NCBI RefSeq assembly: GCF_001553005.1
Contig: NZ_KQ959856.1
Location: 1 to 53,514, forward strand
Length of the DNA stretch: 53,514 nt
Source: Gemelliphila asaccharolytica
Lineage (GTDB): Bacteria; Bacillota; Bacilli; Staphylococcales; Gemellaceae
Direction: 5' to 3'
The notes beneath the pieces were generated by a model that worked only from the letters and a program-made list of their open reading frames with translations, was not told where the DNA came from and ran no database searches. Within the stretch, counting starts at the first letter, position 1, and every line of letters starts with the position of its first letter. This document shows, one piece after another, positions 29,953 through 39,210 of this stretch. The translations under genes were made by a program, and so were the position numbers.

Positions 29953-30603
29953 ATGGTTGCAAAAAAAACAAAAGATAGCAAATATGTGGAAAAATTACTT
30001 CCGAGAGGAGAAGAATTTTTTTGTGAATTAGAAAAATACGCAATAGAAAACAAAGTACCGATAATGGACAAGATAAGTCTAGATTTTCTTTTGAAACTTT
30101 TAAAAATAAAAAAAGCAAAAAATGTATTAGAAATAGGCACAGCCATAGCCTATAGCACAATTAATATTTGTGAAAAAGTTGGTTGTAAAATAACATCCTT
30201 AGAACGTGATGAAAAAATGTATAATATAGCAAAACAAAATGTAAAAAAAAGAAATTTAGAAGAAAAAATTACTTTATTAAAACAAGATGCTTTATTTTTA
30301 ACAGAAGAAGTAAAGGAAAATGCTCCCTATGATGCTGTATTTTTAGATGGGGCAAAAGCCCAAAATAAGAAATTTTTTGAACTTTATGAACCATTTTTTG
30401 CAGAAGATGTAATAATAGTGACAGATAATGTTTTATTTAAAGGAATGGTTGCAGATCCATCCATAATAAAACATAGCAGAGATTTAAAACAATTATCAAG
30501 AAAAATAAACAATTATAATGAATGGTTAATGAACAATAAAAATTATGAAACTATAATATTACCATTTTCTGATGGAATAGCAATAACTATAAGAAAAAAA
30601 TAG
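29953..30603 (+). CDS. trmR: tRNA 5-hydroxyuridine methyltransferase TrmR (YrrM)
   Basis: 216 residues, class I SAM-dependent O-methyltransferase fold. Visible motifs: VLEIGTAIAYSTINI (motif I, SAM); SLERDEKMYNIAKQN (acidic residue for the ribose); KQDALFL; YDAVFLDGAKAQ (metal-binding Asp); VIIVTDNVLFKG. The protein belongs to the YrrM group, which methylates ho5U34 to mo5U34 in tRNA. The family alone would allow a catechol-type methyltransferase, but its place directly before two U32 proteins, udk and greA is the Bacillus yrrM-yrrN-yrrO arrangement and settles the call. The ribosome site is weak (AGAAAGTGA). Confidence 0.88.
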   Translation: MVAKKTKDSKYVEKLLPRGEEFFCELEKYAIENKVPIMDKISLDFLLKLLKIKKAKNVLEIGTAIAYSTINICEKVGCKITSLERDEKMYNIAKQNVKKRNLEEKITLLKQDALFLTEEVKENAPYDAVFLDGAKAQNKKFFELYEPFFAEDVIIVTDNVLFKGMVADPSIIKHSRDLKQLSRKINNYNEWLMNNKNYETIILPFSDGIAITIRKK

Positions 30604-30613
30604 AAAGGAACAT

Positions 30614-31540
30614 ATGCAGGTAGAGTTAGTAGTAACACCAAAAAGTATAGAACATATATATGAGTTGATAAATGTAGGAGCAGACAGTTTTGTTATAGGA
30701 GAAGAAAAGTTTGCTCTCAGATTAGCTTGTGAATTTAAAAAAGAAGAATTAAAAAGGGCGATAGATATTATACATCAAGCAGGGAAAAAAGCATATGTTA
30801 GTGTAAACAAGATATATCACAATAAAGATTTAGCAAGTTTAGTAGAATATTTAAAATATGTAGAAAAATTAAAGCCAGATGCCATTATATTTGGAGAACC
30901 AACAATAATAACAGTAGTAAGAGAAGAAAATTTAAACTTGAAATTACAATGGGATCCACATACATTAGCAACAAATTCATATTCTTGCAACTTTTTTGGA
31001 AAACGAGGAGCATATAGAACCTGTCTTTCAAAAGAATTGACAATAGAAGAAATAGAAAATATAGCAAAAAAAAGTAGTTATGAAATAGAAGTACAAGTAC
31101 AAGGAATGCTTTGTATGTTTCAATCAACAAGAAAATTAATAGATAATTATTTTTTATATAATAAAAAAGAAGACTATGTAGAAAAATATAAAAATAATAG
31201 AAAATTGTTCTTATATAGTAAAGATAGAGATGAAAGATATCCAATATTTGAAGACAGTAACGGTACGCATATAATGAGTGCAAAAGATATATGTGCTATA
31301 GAATATTTAGATAGATTGATAAAATCTGGAGTAGCTGCGTTAAAAATAGATGGAATATTAAAATCAGAAAAATATATAACAGAAGTAACTACAATATATA
31401 GAGATGCTATAGATTTATATTATGAAAATTTTGAAGATTATCAAGAAGAAAAAAATGATTTTTATAATGATATAGAGCTAATAAAACCAAAATACAGAGA
31501 TATTGATTTAGGATTTTTCAATAAAAAAACTATTTATTAA
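30614..31540 (+). CDS. trhP1: tRNA hydroxylation protein TrhP1-like (peptidase U32 family, YrrN)
   Basis: 308 residues, TIM-barrel U32 family. It starts VELVVTPKSIEHIYELINVGADSFVIGEEKF. The U32 signature region is degenerate (EVQVQGMLCMFQSTRKLI): it keeps one Cys, but the later Cys residues found in the next gene product are missing. In Bacillus two such proteins act in prephenate-dependent 5-hydroxylation of U34 in tRNA; this one resembles the YrrN partner. Despite the family name, peptidase activity is not expected. The trhP1-trhP2 gap is 69 bases with no terminator. Confidence 0.85.
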   Translation: MQVELVVTPKSIEHIYELINVGADSFVIGEEKFALRLACEFKKEELKRAIDIIHQAGKKAYVSVNKIYHNKDLASLVEYLKYVEKLKPDAIIFGEPTIITVVREENLNLKLQWDPHTLATNSYSCNFFGKRGAYRTCLSKELTIEEIENIAKKSSYEIEVQVQGMLCMFQSTRKLIDNYFLYNKKEDYVEKYKNNRKLFLYSKDRDERYPIFEDSNGTHIMSAKDICAIEYLDRLIKSGVAALKIDGILKSEKYITEVTTIYRDAIDLYYENFEDYQEEKNDFYNDIELIKPKYRDIDLGFFNKKTIY

Positions 31541-31609
31541 TAGGAAACTTAAAATAATAATATATCATAATACAACTATAAAAATTATAAGGAGGAAAAT
31601 CGTTAATTT

Positions 31610-32884
31610 ATGGCGATACCAAATGTTTCAAAGATTATAGATGGTAAAAGAAGAATAATAAAAAAACCAGAATTATTAATGCCAGCAGGTAATTTAGAAA
31701 AATTAAAAGTAGCAATTCACTACGGAGCTGATGCAGTATTTCTAGGAGGACAAGAATTTGGACTTAGAAGTAATGCTGATAATTTTACAATAGAAGAAAT
31801 AAAAGAAGGATGTGAATTTGCTAAAGAATATGGTGCAGATATTTATGTTACAGCTAATATAATAGCTCATAATGAAAATTTCCAAGGACTTGAAAAATTC
31901 TTATCAAAATTGCAAGAAGCAGGAGTAAGAGGAATAATAGTAGCTGATCCTTATGTAATAGACACCTGTAAAAAAGTAGCACCTAATTTAGAAATTCATA
32001 TAAGTACACAGCAATCAATAACAAATTATAAAGAAATAAAATTCTGGGAAGAGGAGCAAGTAGATAGAGTAGTTCTTGCTAGAGAAACAGGGTACGAAGA
32101 AATAAAAGAAATAAAAGAAAAAACAAATGTAGAAATAGAAATGTTCGTCCACGGAGCAATGTGTATAGCTTATTCTGGACGGTGCACGTTAAGTAACTAT
32201 ATGACAGCAAGAGATAGCAATAGAGGAGGATGTTGTCAATCTTGTAGATGGGATTATGATTTATATGAAGAGAAGGAAAATGATATACCATTATTTACAA
32301 AAGAAGATGTCCCATATGCAATGAGTCCTAAAGACTTAACACTAATAGAAAGTTTACCAAAAATAATAGAAATAGGAATAGATTCGTTAAAAGTAGAAGG
32401 AAGAATGAAATCAATACACTACATAGCTACAGTAGCAAGTGTGTATAGAAAATTTATTGACGATTACTGTAAAGATCCAGACAATTTTATTTTAACAGAT
32501 GAATATAAAAAAGAATTATTCAAATGTGCAAATAGAGATACAGCCACATCATTTTTCTATAAAATACCAACATATAAAGAACAAATGTTTGGAAAAGAAG
32601 GAAATAGAAAAACAACTTTTGATTTTGTCGGAAGGGTATTAGCTTATGATGAAAAAACATCTATGGCTACAATACAACAAAGAAACTTTTTTAAAACTGG
32701 AGAAATAGTAGAATTTTTTGGGCCTGAAATAAAAAATTTCACACAAAAAATAGAAGAAATATATGATGAAGATGGGGATATAATAGATGCAGCAAGGCAT
32801 CCTTTGCAAATAATAAAAACAAAAATATCAAAAAAAGTTTATAAAAATAATATGATGAGAAAAGAAGTAGGAGCAAGGAGATGA
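31610..32884 (+). CDS. trhP2: tRNA hydroxylation protein TrhP2-like (peptidase U32 family, YrrO)
   Basis: 424 residues. The N-terminal barrel ([29 protein letters not shown]) is followed by the full U32 signature [16 protein letters not shown] and a Cys cluster GGCCQSC, all candidate Fe-S ligands. A C-terminal beta domain carries [10 protein letters not shown]. The role in Bacillus is oxygen-independent ho5U34 formation using prephenate. ATG 31610 is the first possible start (an in-frame stop is just upstream), although AAGGAGG lies 14 bases away, an unusually long spacing. It overlaps udk by four bases. Confidence 0.9.
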   Translation: MAIPNVSKIIDGKRRIIKKPELLMPAGNLEKLKVAIHYGADAVFLGGQEFGLRSNADNFTIEEIKEGCEFAKEYGADIYVTANIIAHNENFQGLEKFLSKLQEAGVRGIIVADPYVIDTCKKVAPNLEIHISTQQSITNYKEIKFWEEEQVDRVVLARETGYEEIKEIKEKTNVEIEMFVHGAMCIAYSGRCTLSNYMTARDSNRGGCCQSCRWDYDLYEEKENDIPLFTKEDVPYAMSPKDLTLIESLPKIIEIGIDSLKVEGRMKSIHYIATVASVYRKFIDDYCKDPDNFILTDEYKKELFKCANRDTATSFFYKIPTYKEQMFGKEGNRKTTFDFVGRVLAYDEKTSMATIQQRNFFKTGEIVEFFGPEIKNFTQKIEEIYDEDGDIIDAARHPLQIIKTKISKKVYKNNMMRKEVGARR

Positions 32885-33501
32885 AAAAGCCATTAGTTAT
32901 AGGTATAGTTGGAGGAAGTGGAAGCGGAAAAACAACTGTAACAAAAAGAATAATAGACGAATTAAAAAAAGAAAAAGTAGCTTTGATAGAACAAGATTAT
33001 TATTATAAAAATCAAGATCATCTAACAATGGAAGAAAGAATAAAAACAAACTATGACCATCCAGATGCTTTTGATAACGATTTGTTATGCCAAGATTTAG
33101 AACAATTAATAAAAGGAAATAAAGTAAAAATTCCTCGTTATGATTACGTCAATCATACAAGAAGTAAGGAAAAAATTTTGCAAGAACCGAAAGATGTAAT
33201 TTTATTTGAAGGACTATTCCTACTTTATTCAAAGAAAATAAGAGATTTTCTTGACATAAAAATATTTGTAGATACTCCTAGTGATATAAGGATACTTAGA
33301 AGACTTTTAAGAGATTTAAACGAAAGAGGAAGAAGTGTAGAATCAGTAATAAATCAGTATCTATCCTCAGTTAGACCTATGCACGAACAATATATTCAAC
33401 CAACTAAACAATATGCTGATATAATAATTCCTGATGGAGGATATAACGATATAGCAGTAGACATATTAATAACAAAAATAAAATCAATACTAGAAAAATA
33501 A
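32881..33501 (+). CDS. udk: Uridine kinase
   Basis: 206 residues. It phosphorylates uridine and cytidine to UMP and CMP. P-loop [17 protein letters not shown] (9-25), [36 protein letters not shown] substrate loop, [10 protein letters not shown], and the lid [13 protein letters not shown] are all present. It complements the nucleoside importer at 16462-21341 as the pyrimidine salvage kinase. RBS AGCAAGGAG in the end of trhP2; overlap of four bases. Confidence 0.96.
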   Translation: MKKPLVIGIVGGSGSGKTTVTKRIIDELKKEKVALIEQDYYYKNQDHLTMEERIKTNYDHPDAFDNDLLCQDLEQLIKGNKVKIPRYDYVNHTRSKEKILQEPKDVILFEGLFLLYSKKIRDFLDIKIFVDTPSDIRILRRLLRDLNERGRSVESVINQYLSSVRPMHEQYIQPTKQYADIIIPDGGYNDIAVDILITKIKSILEK

Positions 33502-33546
33502 ATTTAAAAAGTTTATAATAAAAAGAAATTAGTTAAGGAGAAAAAA

Positions 33547-34035
33547 ATGGCTATAGAAGAAAATATTGAATATCAAATGACCCAAGAAGGATATGACAAA
33601 TTAGTTGAAGAACTAGAACATTATAAAAAAGTCAAACGTCCTGACGTAATAGAAAAAATAAAAATTGCAAGAAGTTTTGGAGATTTATCAGAAAACTCTG
33701 AATACAGTTCAGCAAAAGAAGAACAAGGATTTATAGAACAAAAAATTCATGAAATGGAACAACAAATTCGTTATGCTAAAATTGTAGAAATAGATGACAG
33801 TTCAAAAGCAATACGTTTGGGACACACAGTTACATATCTAGAATTACCTGAAGGAACAAAAGAAAGATATAAAATAGTAGGTAGTGCAGAAGCCAATCCA
33901 TTTGAATATAAAATATCAAATGAATCTTCAGTAGCTCAAGCATTATTAGGAAAAGAAGTAGGAGACATAGTAAGAGTTTCATTACCAACAGGTGCAGAAG
34001 ATTATATGGATATAAAAATACTTAAGGTAGAATAA
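33547..34035 (+). CDS. greA: Transcription elongation factor GreA
   Basis: 162 residues. An N-terminal coiled coil (MTQEGYDKLVEELEHYKKVKR...) has the conserved tip DLSENSEYSSAKEEQ, whose acidic residues enter the RNA polymerase secondary channel. The FKBP-like C-terminal domain (about 85-160) includes SVAQALLGKEVGDIV. It stimulates cleavage of backtracked RNA. RBS TTAAGGAG. It lies in the trmR-trhP-udk run and is followed one base later by mtnN. Confidence 0.96.
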   Translation: MAIEENIEYQMTQEGYDKLVEELEHYKKVKRPDVIEKIKIARSFGDLSENSEYSSAKEEQGFIEQKIHEMEQQIRYAKIVEIDDSSKAIRLGHTVTYLELPEGTKERYKIVGSAEANPFEYKISNESSVAQALLGKEVGDIVRVSLPTGAEDYMDIKILKVE

Positions 34036-34036
34036 A

Positions 34037-34720
34037 ATGATAGCATTAATAGGAGCAATGCCAGAAGAAGTAAAAATAATAAAATCTAAAATAAGAAACC
34101 TTAAAATAGAAAAAAAAGCTAAGGTAGAATTTTATTTAGGAGAATATGAAGGGAAAAATATAGTATTAATGCTCTCTAGACCAGGGAAAGTTAATGCAAG
34201 TATGGCAACAGCTATATTATTAAATAATTATAAAATTGATTATGTGATAAATATAGGAAGTTGTGGTTCATTAAATGACAAATTAGAAATAGGAGATATG
34301 ATAATAGGCGAAGAAGTAAGATACTTTGATGTAGATGCAACAGAATTCGGCTATGAATTTGGTCAAGTTCCAACATGTCCAGAAAAATATGTAAGTGACA
34401 AAATGCTTGTAAAAAAAGCTCGTCAAATTAAACTAGACAATAACAAAATTTATTCAGGACTTATAGGAACTTCTGATTCTTTCATATCAAATCCAAAACT
34501 AAAAAAAGACATATTAAAAAAATTTCCTAATATGTTAGTAGTAGAGATGGAAGCAGCAGCAATAGCTCAGGTATGCTATAACTTTGAAACAAAATTTATA
34601 ATTTGTAGAAGTGTTAGTGACAAAGCAGAAGAAGGAACAAGAATAACATTTGATAAATTTTTAGAAATTGCAGCTATTAACTCTTCAAAACTAACAACAG
34701 AACTTATAAAAAATTTATAA
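34037..34720 (+). CDS. mtnN: 5'-methylthioadenosine/S-adenosylhomocysteine nucleosidase
   Basis: 227 residues. It hydrolyses MTA and SAH to adenine and the thioribose sugar. Features: IGALIGAMPEEV-like start IALIGAMPEEVKIIKSKI with the catalytic Glu; NIGSCGSLNDKLEIGD; FDVDATEFGYEFGQVP; VVEMEAAAIAQVCY (ribose-binding Glu-Met-Glu); CRSVSDKAEEGT (catalytic Asp). Its product S-ribosylhomocysteine feeds LuxS, and it recycles SAH made by TrmR and other methyltransferases. Last gene of the noc-to-mtnN run. Confidence 0.96.
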   Translation: MIALIGAMPEEVKIIKSKIRNLKIEKKAKVEFYLGEYEGKNIVLMLSRPGKVNASMATAILLNNYKIDYVINIGSCGSLNDKLEIGDMIIGEEVRYFDVDATEFGYEFGQVPTCPEKYVSDKMLVKKARQIKLDNNKIYSGLIGTSDSFISNPKLKKDILKKFPNMLVVEMEAAAIAQVCYNFETKFIICRSVSDKAEEGTRITFDKFLEIAAINSSKLTTELIKNL

Positions 34721-34751
34721 TCTTATCTATATATAAAGATAAGATTTTTTG
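34719..34751 (+). terminator. Terminator after mtnN
   Basis: 10-bp stem AATCTTATCT / AGATAAGATT, 8-nt loop, then six T. It begins at the mtnN stop. Confidence 0.85.
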
Positions 34752-34839
34752 TTTTTTTAAAAAAAATATAAAATAATTTTTAATATTATTTAAATTTGCA
34801 TAAAAAATCATCATAAATATACTATTAAATAGCAAATTA

Positions 34840-34848
34840 TGATATAAT
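34840..34848 (+). promoter_or_regulatory. Extended -10 promoter of argS-rpoE
   Basis: TGATATAAT (TG-N-TATAAT) 47 bases before argS. No T-box can be fitted in the short leader. Confidence 0.6.
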
Positions 34849-34895
34849 GTATTTTTGAAAACAGTAGAAATATTTAGCATAGATAAGGAGAAATT

Positions 34896-36527
34896 ATGAA
34901 AGCAAAGATAATAAATTTATTAGAAAAATCTATAAAATCAATGGGAATTTCAGATGTAAACATCTATATAGAAACACCTAAAAATTCAAAAAATGGAGAT
35001 TTTTCTACTAATATAGCTATGCAACTAACTAAAATATTAAGAAAAAATCCTAAGCTAATTGCTAAAGAAATAATAGATAATTTAGAAAAAAGCAATATTT
35101 TTGAAAAAATAGAGATTGCAGGACCAGGATTTATAAATTTCTTTGTAAAAAAATCGTCATTGGCAGATGTACTAGAAGAAGTTTTCTCTAAAAAAGAAAA
35201 TTACGGAGAAAATAATATAGGGAATGGAGAAAAAATTCTACTTGAATATGTTTCTGCTAATCCTACAGGAGATTTACATGTAGGGCATGCAAGAAATGCG
35301 GCAGTTGCTGATTCATTGGTTAGAATAATGAAAAGATCCGGATATAATGTAACAAGAGAATTTTATGTAAATGATGCAGGAAATCAAATAAATAATTTAA
35401 CCTTATCAGCAGATGCTAGATATAAACAAGCATTAGGAATAAAAGTAAATATGCCAGAAGATGGATATAATGGAAAAGACATAGTTCTTTTAGGAGAAAT
35501 TTTAAAAAAAGAATATGGGAAAAGTCTTTTAGAAAAAGATAAATCTGAATATATGAAATTTTTAAGAGAGTATTCAGTAAAATATCAATTAGAAAAAATA
35601 AAAAAAGACCTAAAAGATTTTAGAGTAGAATTTGATAATTTTTATAGTGAAACTTCACTTTATGAAAGTAAAAAAATTGATTTAACTTTAGAAACATTAG
35701 AAAAATCAGGATATATATATAAAAAAGACAATGCAACATGGCTAAAAACGACTGCTTTATCGACAGGAGATGATAAAGACAGGGTATTAATAAAAGCAGA
35801 TGGAAATTATACATATTTTACTCCAGATATAGCTTATCACAAAGATAAATTTGATAGAGGATATGATAAATTAATAAATTTATTTGGAGCAGATCATCAT
35901 GGGTATGTAGCACGAATAAAAGCTTCTATGGAGGCAGTAGGATATAATCCAGATAATTTAGAAATCTTAATTATGCAATTAGTAAGATTATTAGAAAATG
36001 GAACAGAAGTAAAAATGAGTAAAAGAACTGGGAAATCAATAACTATAAGAGATTTGATTAATGAAGTAGGAGTAGATGCTAGTAGATATTTTCTAGTAAT
36101 GAGAAGTTATGATACTCACTTGGATTTTGATTTTACACTAGCAAAAGAAAAAAGCAGTGAAAATCCTCTTTATTATGTACAGTATGCTCATGCAAGAATA
36201 TGTTCAATACTATCACAAGTAAAAGACATAGACGTACTTTCTTACAACAAAGAATTATTAACAGATGAATATTCAGTAGAACTATTAAAACATATAGCTT
36301 ATTTCAAAGAAGTATTGAAACAAGTATCAAAAAAAAGACAACCCCACAGATTATGTAACTATATGCAAAATTTAGCTACAGCATTTCATAAATTTTATGG
36401 TAATAATAAAGTAATAACAGATAATGAAGAGCAAACAAAAGCATATTTAGCATTAATAACAGCAGTAAAAATAACAATAAAAAACGCACTAAACTTAATA
36501 GCAGTAGATGCCCCAGAAAAAATGTAA
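34896..36527 (+). CDS. argS: Arginyl-tRNA synthetase
   Basis: 543 residues, class I. The N-terminal additional domain (1-100) recognises the tRNA D-loop. The HIGH motif is HVGH (128-131) in SANPTGDLHVGHARNA. The KMSKS loop is KMSKRTG, a full version although many ArgS lack it. The DALR anticodon-binding helix bundle ends the protein. RBS AAGGAG. Unlike serS it has no visible T-box. The rpoE gene follows after 12 bases. Confidence 0.97.
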   Translation: MKAKIINLLEKSIKSMGISDVNIYIETPKNSKNGDFSTNIAMQLTKILRKNPKLIAKEIIDNLEKSNIFEKIEIAGPGFINFFVKKSSLADVLEEVFSKKENYGENNIGNGEKILLEYVSANPTGDLHVGHARNAAVADSLVRIMKRSGYNVTREFYVNDAGNQINNLTLSADARYKQALGIKVNMPEDGYNGKDIVLLGEILKKEYGKSLLEKDKSEYMKFLREYSVKYQLEKIKKDLKDFRVEFDNFYSETSLYESKKIDLTLETLEKSGYIYKKDNATWLKTTALSTGDDKDRVLIKADGNYTYFTPDIAYHKDKFDRGYDKLINLFGADHHGYVARIKASMEAVGYNPDNLEILIMQLVRLLENGTEVKMSKRTGKSITIRDLINEVGVDASRYFLVMRSYDTHLDFDFTLAKEKSSENPLYYVQYAHARICSILSQVKDIDVLSYNKELLTDEYSVELLKHIAYFKEVLKQVSKKRQPHRLCNYMQNLATAFHKFYGNNKVITDNEEQTKAYLALITAVKITIKNALNLIAVDAPEKM

Positions 36528-36539
36528 TAGGAGATAAAA

Positions 36540-37007
36540 ATGACAAACTTAAAAGAAAATACTTTATCAATAACAGAAAAATGTTATCAATATATGGTAG
36601 AAAATAACGTAGATAAATTAAATATATATGACTTTATAGATTATATAAAATCAACAGAAAATTTAGATGAAGATACTTTCTACAATCAAATATCTTATTT
36701 CTATACTGATTTAAACCTTGATGGAAGATTTGTTTGTGTAGAAGATGGTAAATGGATGCTAAAAGATAAATTGAGTGTAACAGAAATAGAAAAATATGTG
36801 GAACCTAGTATCAATACATATTCTATAGAAGAAGATGATGAAGATGAAGAAAAAGATGAAGAAGAAGACGAAGATATTCAAGATAAAAATATAGATGAAG
36901 AAAAAGAAGATGAAGAAGACGATGTAGAGCAAGACGAATTATTTTGCTATGACACTGATAATATAGTATCTAAATTTTCTGTAGAAGATGAAAAAGAAGA
37001 ATTTTAA
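36540..37007 (+). CDS. rpoE: RNA polymerase delta subunit
   Basis: 155 residues in two parts. The folded HARE-HTH domain is about 1-90 (CYQYMVENNVDKLNIYDFIDYI...FYTDLNLDGRFVCVEDGKWML). A very acidic unstructured tail follows (from about 98, rich in Asp and Glu). The tail lowers non-specific nucleic-acid binding and promotes polymerase recycling. Restricted to Bacillota. RBS TAGGAG. In operon with argS. Confidence 0.95.
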   Translation: MTNLKENTLSITEKCYQYMVENNVDKLNIYDFIDYIKSTENLDEDTFYNQISYFYTDLNLDGRFVCVEDGKWMLKDKLSVTEIEKYVEPSINTYSIEEDDEDEEKDEEEDEDIQDKNIDEEKEDEEDDVEQDELFCYDTDNIVSKFSVEDEKEEF

Positions 37008-37030
37008 AAAATAATAATCACATTTAACTG

Positions 37031-37090
37031 TAAGAGCTTGTTTTTTATATTTGTTTTATATTAATATTAAAAAACAAACTCTTATTTTAT
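37031..37090 (+). terminator. Terminator after rpoE
   Basis: Long stem TAAGAGCTTGTTTTTT / AAAAAACAAACTCTTA with one mismatch, an AT loop and a short T-rich tail. The remaining bases to 37334 are AT-rich; I see no gene or RNA there. Confidence 0.65.
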
Positions 37091-37334
37091 ATTATGATTT
37101 TTAATAATATTAATATAAAATAATTTTAGAGTGGAAAAGTTGTATTAATTATAAGAAATCTATTATAAAACATTTATAAATAACTTTATTACTATTTATG
37201 AATAATAATTAAAAATATAGATATTTTGTCATTAGATATAAGTTTTAAAAAATAAGTTTAAGCGAAATTGATATATAACAAATTGAAAAAAGATAAAAAA
37301 AATGAGTAAAATAATTAAATTTTTTTATTAAGTA

Positions 37335-37343
37335 TGATATAAT
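37335..37343 (+). promoter_or_regulatory. Extended -10 promoter of proS
   Basis: TGATATAAT (TG-N-TATAAT) 32 bases before the proS start; same form as the argS and threonine aldolase promoters. Confidence 0.6.
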
Positions 37344-37375
37344 AGAAAAATATTAAGAAAAAGGCGGTATTTATT

Positions 37376-39070
37376 ATGAAGCAAACAAAAACTTTTATAC
37401 CTACAACTAGGGAAGTACCAGCTAATGCAGAAGCGATAAGTCATAAATTGTTAATTAAGGCAGGTATGGTTAAGCAAGTGTCAGCTGGAGTATACACATA
37501 TCTACCCTTAGCTAATAATGTAATAGAAAAAATAAAAAGAATAATAAGAGAAGAACATGAAGCAATAGATGCATCAGAAGTCTTAATGCCTATATTACAA
37601 TCTGCTGAATATTGGCAAAAGAGTGGTAGATGGAACAAAATGGGGCCAGAACTTATGAGAGTTAAAGATAGAAAAGATGCATGGTACGCTCTTCAACCTA
37701 CATCAGAGGAAATAATGTGCCAAACAGTCGAAAATATGTTGACATCATATAAACAACTTCCTATATCTTTATATCAAATTCAAACAAAATTTAGAGATGA
37801 AGTTAGACCACGTTTAGGGCTTTTAAGATGTAAAGAATTTATAATGAAAGATTCATACTCTTTCCATGATTCACCTGAATCACTTCGTGAAGTATATATG
37901 GAACATTATAATGCATATAAAAAAATATATGATAGAATGGATCTAAAATATAGAATAGTACAAGCTGATTCTGGAAATATCGGAGGTAATTATACTCACG
38001 AATTTCAAGCTTTAGCAGACGTAGGAGAAGATGTAATAGTATATACTGAAGAATCTGACTACGCAGCAAATTTAGAAATTGCAAAAGTAGTAGAAGAAAA
38101 TTATAAATTACCTAAATTTACTAAAAAAGAAAGAGATATAATAGAAACACCAGCACAAGAATCTATAGACGATATAGCTGCTTACTGCGGTGTTACTCCA
38201 GATAGAGCTTTAAAAGCATTGATGATAAAAGCAGACGGAGAACTTTATATGGTACTTATGTGTGGAAATGATCAGCTAAGTGAAGTTAAATTCAAAAAAG
38301 CTACTGGAACAAGCACTTATGAAATGGCATCACAAGAAGACATATTAAGCATAGGATCATGCCCAGGATATATAGGACCATTTGATGTTAAAGGGTGTAA
38401 AGTCATTGCTGATAACGCAGTAAAATATATGTATAATTACAGCTGTGGAGCAAACAAAAAAGGCTTCCACTTTATAAATGTAAATAAAGGCGATTATAAA
38501 GTAGACTCATATTATGATCTTAGAATGATAAACGAAGGAGATTTAGCAGAAGATTTATCAGGAAAAGTTAAATTTGCTAAAGGAATAGAAATAGGGCAAG
38601 TATTTGAGTTAGGGCAAGGATATTCTAAATCAATGAATATAACTTATCTAGATGCAAATGGGAAAAGCCAACCATTTTATATGGGATGTTATGGAATAGG
38701 AGTATCAAGATTACTTTCAGCAATAATAGAACAACACAATGATGAATATGGAATAAAATGGCCAAAAGAAGTAGCACCTTATCAAGTTCATCTAATTTGT
38801 GTAGATATGAAAAAAGAAGAACAAGAAATATTATCTGAAAAAATATACCAAGAATTAAAATCAGAAAAAGTAGAAATATTATATGATAATAGAAATGAAA
38901 GAGCTGGAGTTAAATTTAACGATGCAGACCTTATTGGTATCCCTCTTCAAATAATAGTAGGGAAAAAAGCAAAAGAAAATATAGTAGAATTAAAATATAG
39001 AGGAACTGGCGAAAAAATAGAAATTAAAACAGAAGAAATAGCAGACTTAATAAAAAAATTCTATAAATAA
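37376..39070 (+). CDS. proS: Prolyl-tRNA synthetase (bacterial type with editing domain)
   Basis: 564 residues, class II. Motif 1 (IIREEHEAIDASEVLMPIL), motif 2 (TKFRDEVRPRLGLLRCKEFIMKDSYSFH) and motif 3 (GCYGIGVSRLLSAIIEQ) are clear. The insertion editing domain that clears Ala-tRNA-Pro lies between motifs 2 and 3 (about 225-400), and the anticodon-binding domain is at the C-terminus. The ribosome site is imperfect (AAGGCGG). Single gene, own promoter and terminator. Confidence 0.97.
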   Translation: MKQTKTFIPTTREVPANAEAISHKLLIKAGMVKQVSAGVYTYLPLANNVIEKIKRIIREEHEAIDASEVLMPILQSAEYWQKSGRWNKMGPELMRVKDRKDAWYALQPTSEEIMCQTVENMLTSYKQLPISLYQIQTKFRDEVRPRLGLLRCKEFIMKDSYSFHDSPESLREVYMEHYNAYKKIYDRMDLKYRIVQADSGNIGGNYTHEFQALADVGEDVIVYTEESDYAANLEIAKVVEENYKLPKFTKKERDIIETPAQESIDDIAAYCGVTPDRALKALMIKADGELYMVLMCGNDQLSEVKFKKATGTSTYEMASQEDILSIGSCPGYIGPFDVKGCKVIADNAVKYMYNYSCGANKKGFHFINVNKGDYKVDSYYDLRMINEGDLAEDLSGKVKFAKGIEIGQVFELGQGYSKSMNITYLDANGKSQPFYMGCYGIGVSRLLSAIIEQHNDEYGIKWPKEVAPYQVHLICVDMKKEEQEILSEKIYQELKSEKVEILYDNRNERAGVKFNDADLIGIPLQIIVGKKAKENIVELKYRGTGEKIEIKTEEIADLIKKFYK

Positions 39071-39091
39071 AAATTTTCAAGAAAATAATAA

Positions 39092-39133
39092 AAAAAAATC
39101 ATCTTTAACATAAAAAGTAAAGATGATTTTTTT
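39092..39133 (+). terminator. Terminator after proS
   Basis: 14-bp stem AAAAATCATCTTTA / TAAAGATGATTTTT with a 10-nt loop and T tract. Confidence 0.85.
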
Positions 39134-39174
39134 CTATTTATTTCAACTTGTAAAAAAAAGTTTTTAAAAAAATA

Positions 39175-39183
39175 TGTTATACT
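39175..39183 (+). promoter_or_regulatory. Extended -10 promoter of polC
   Basis: TGTTATACT (TG-N-TATACT) 27 bases before the polC start. Confidence 0.55.
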
Positions 39184-39210
39184 AAAGTAAGTAAATAAAA
39201 AGGAGAATAT

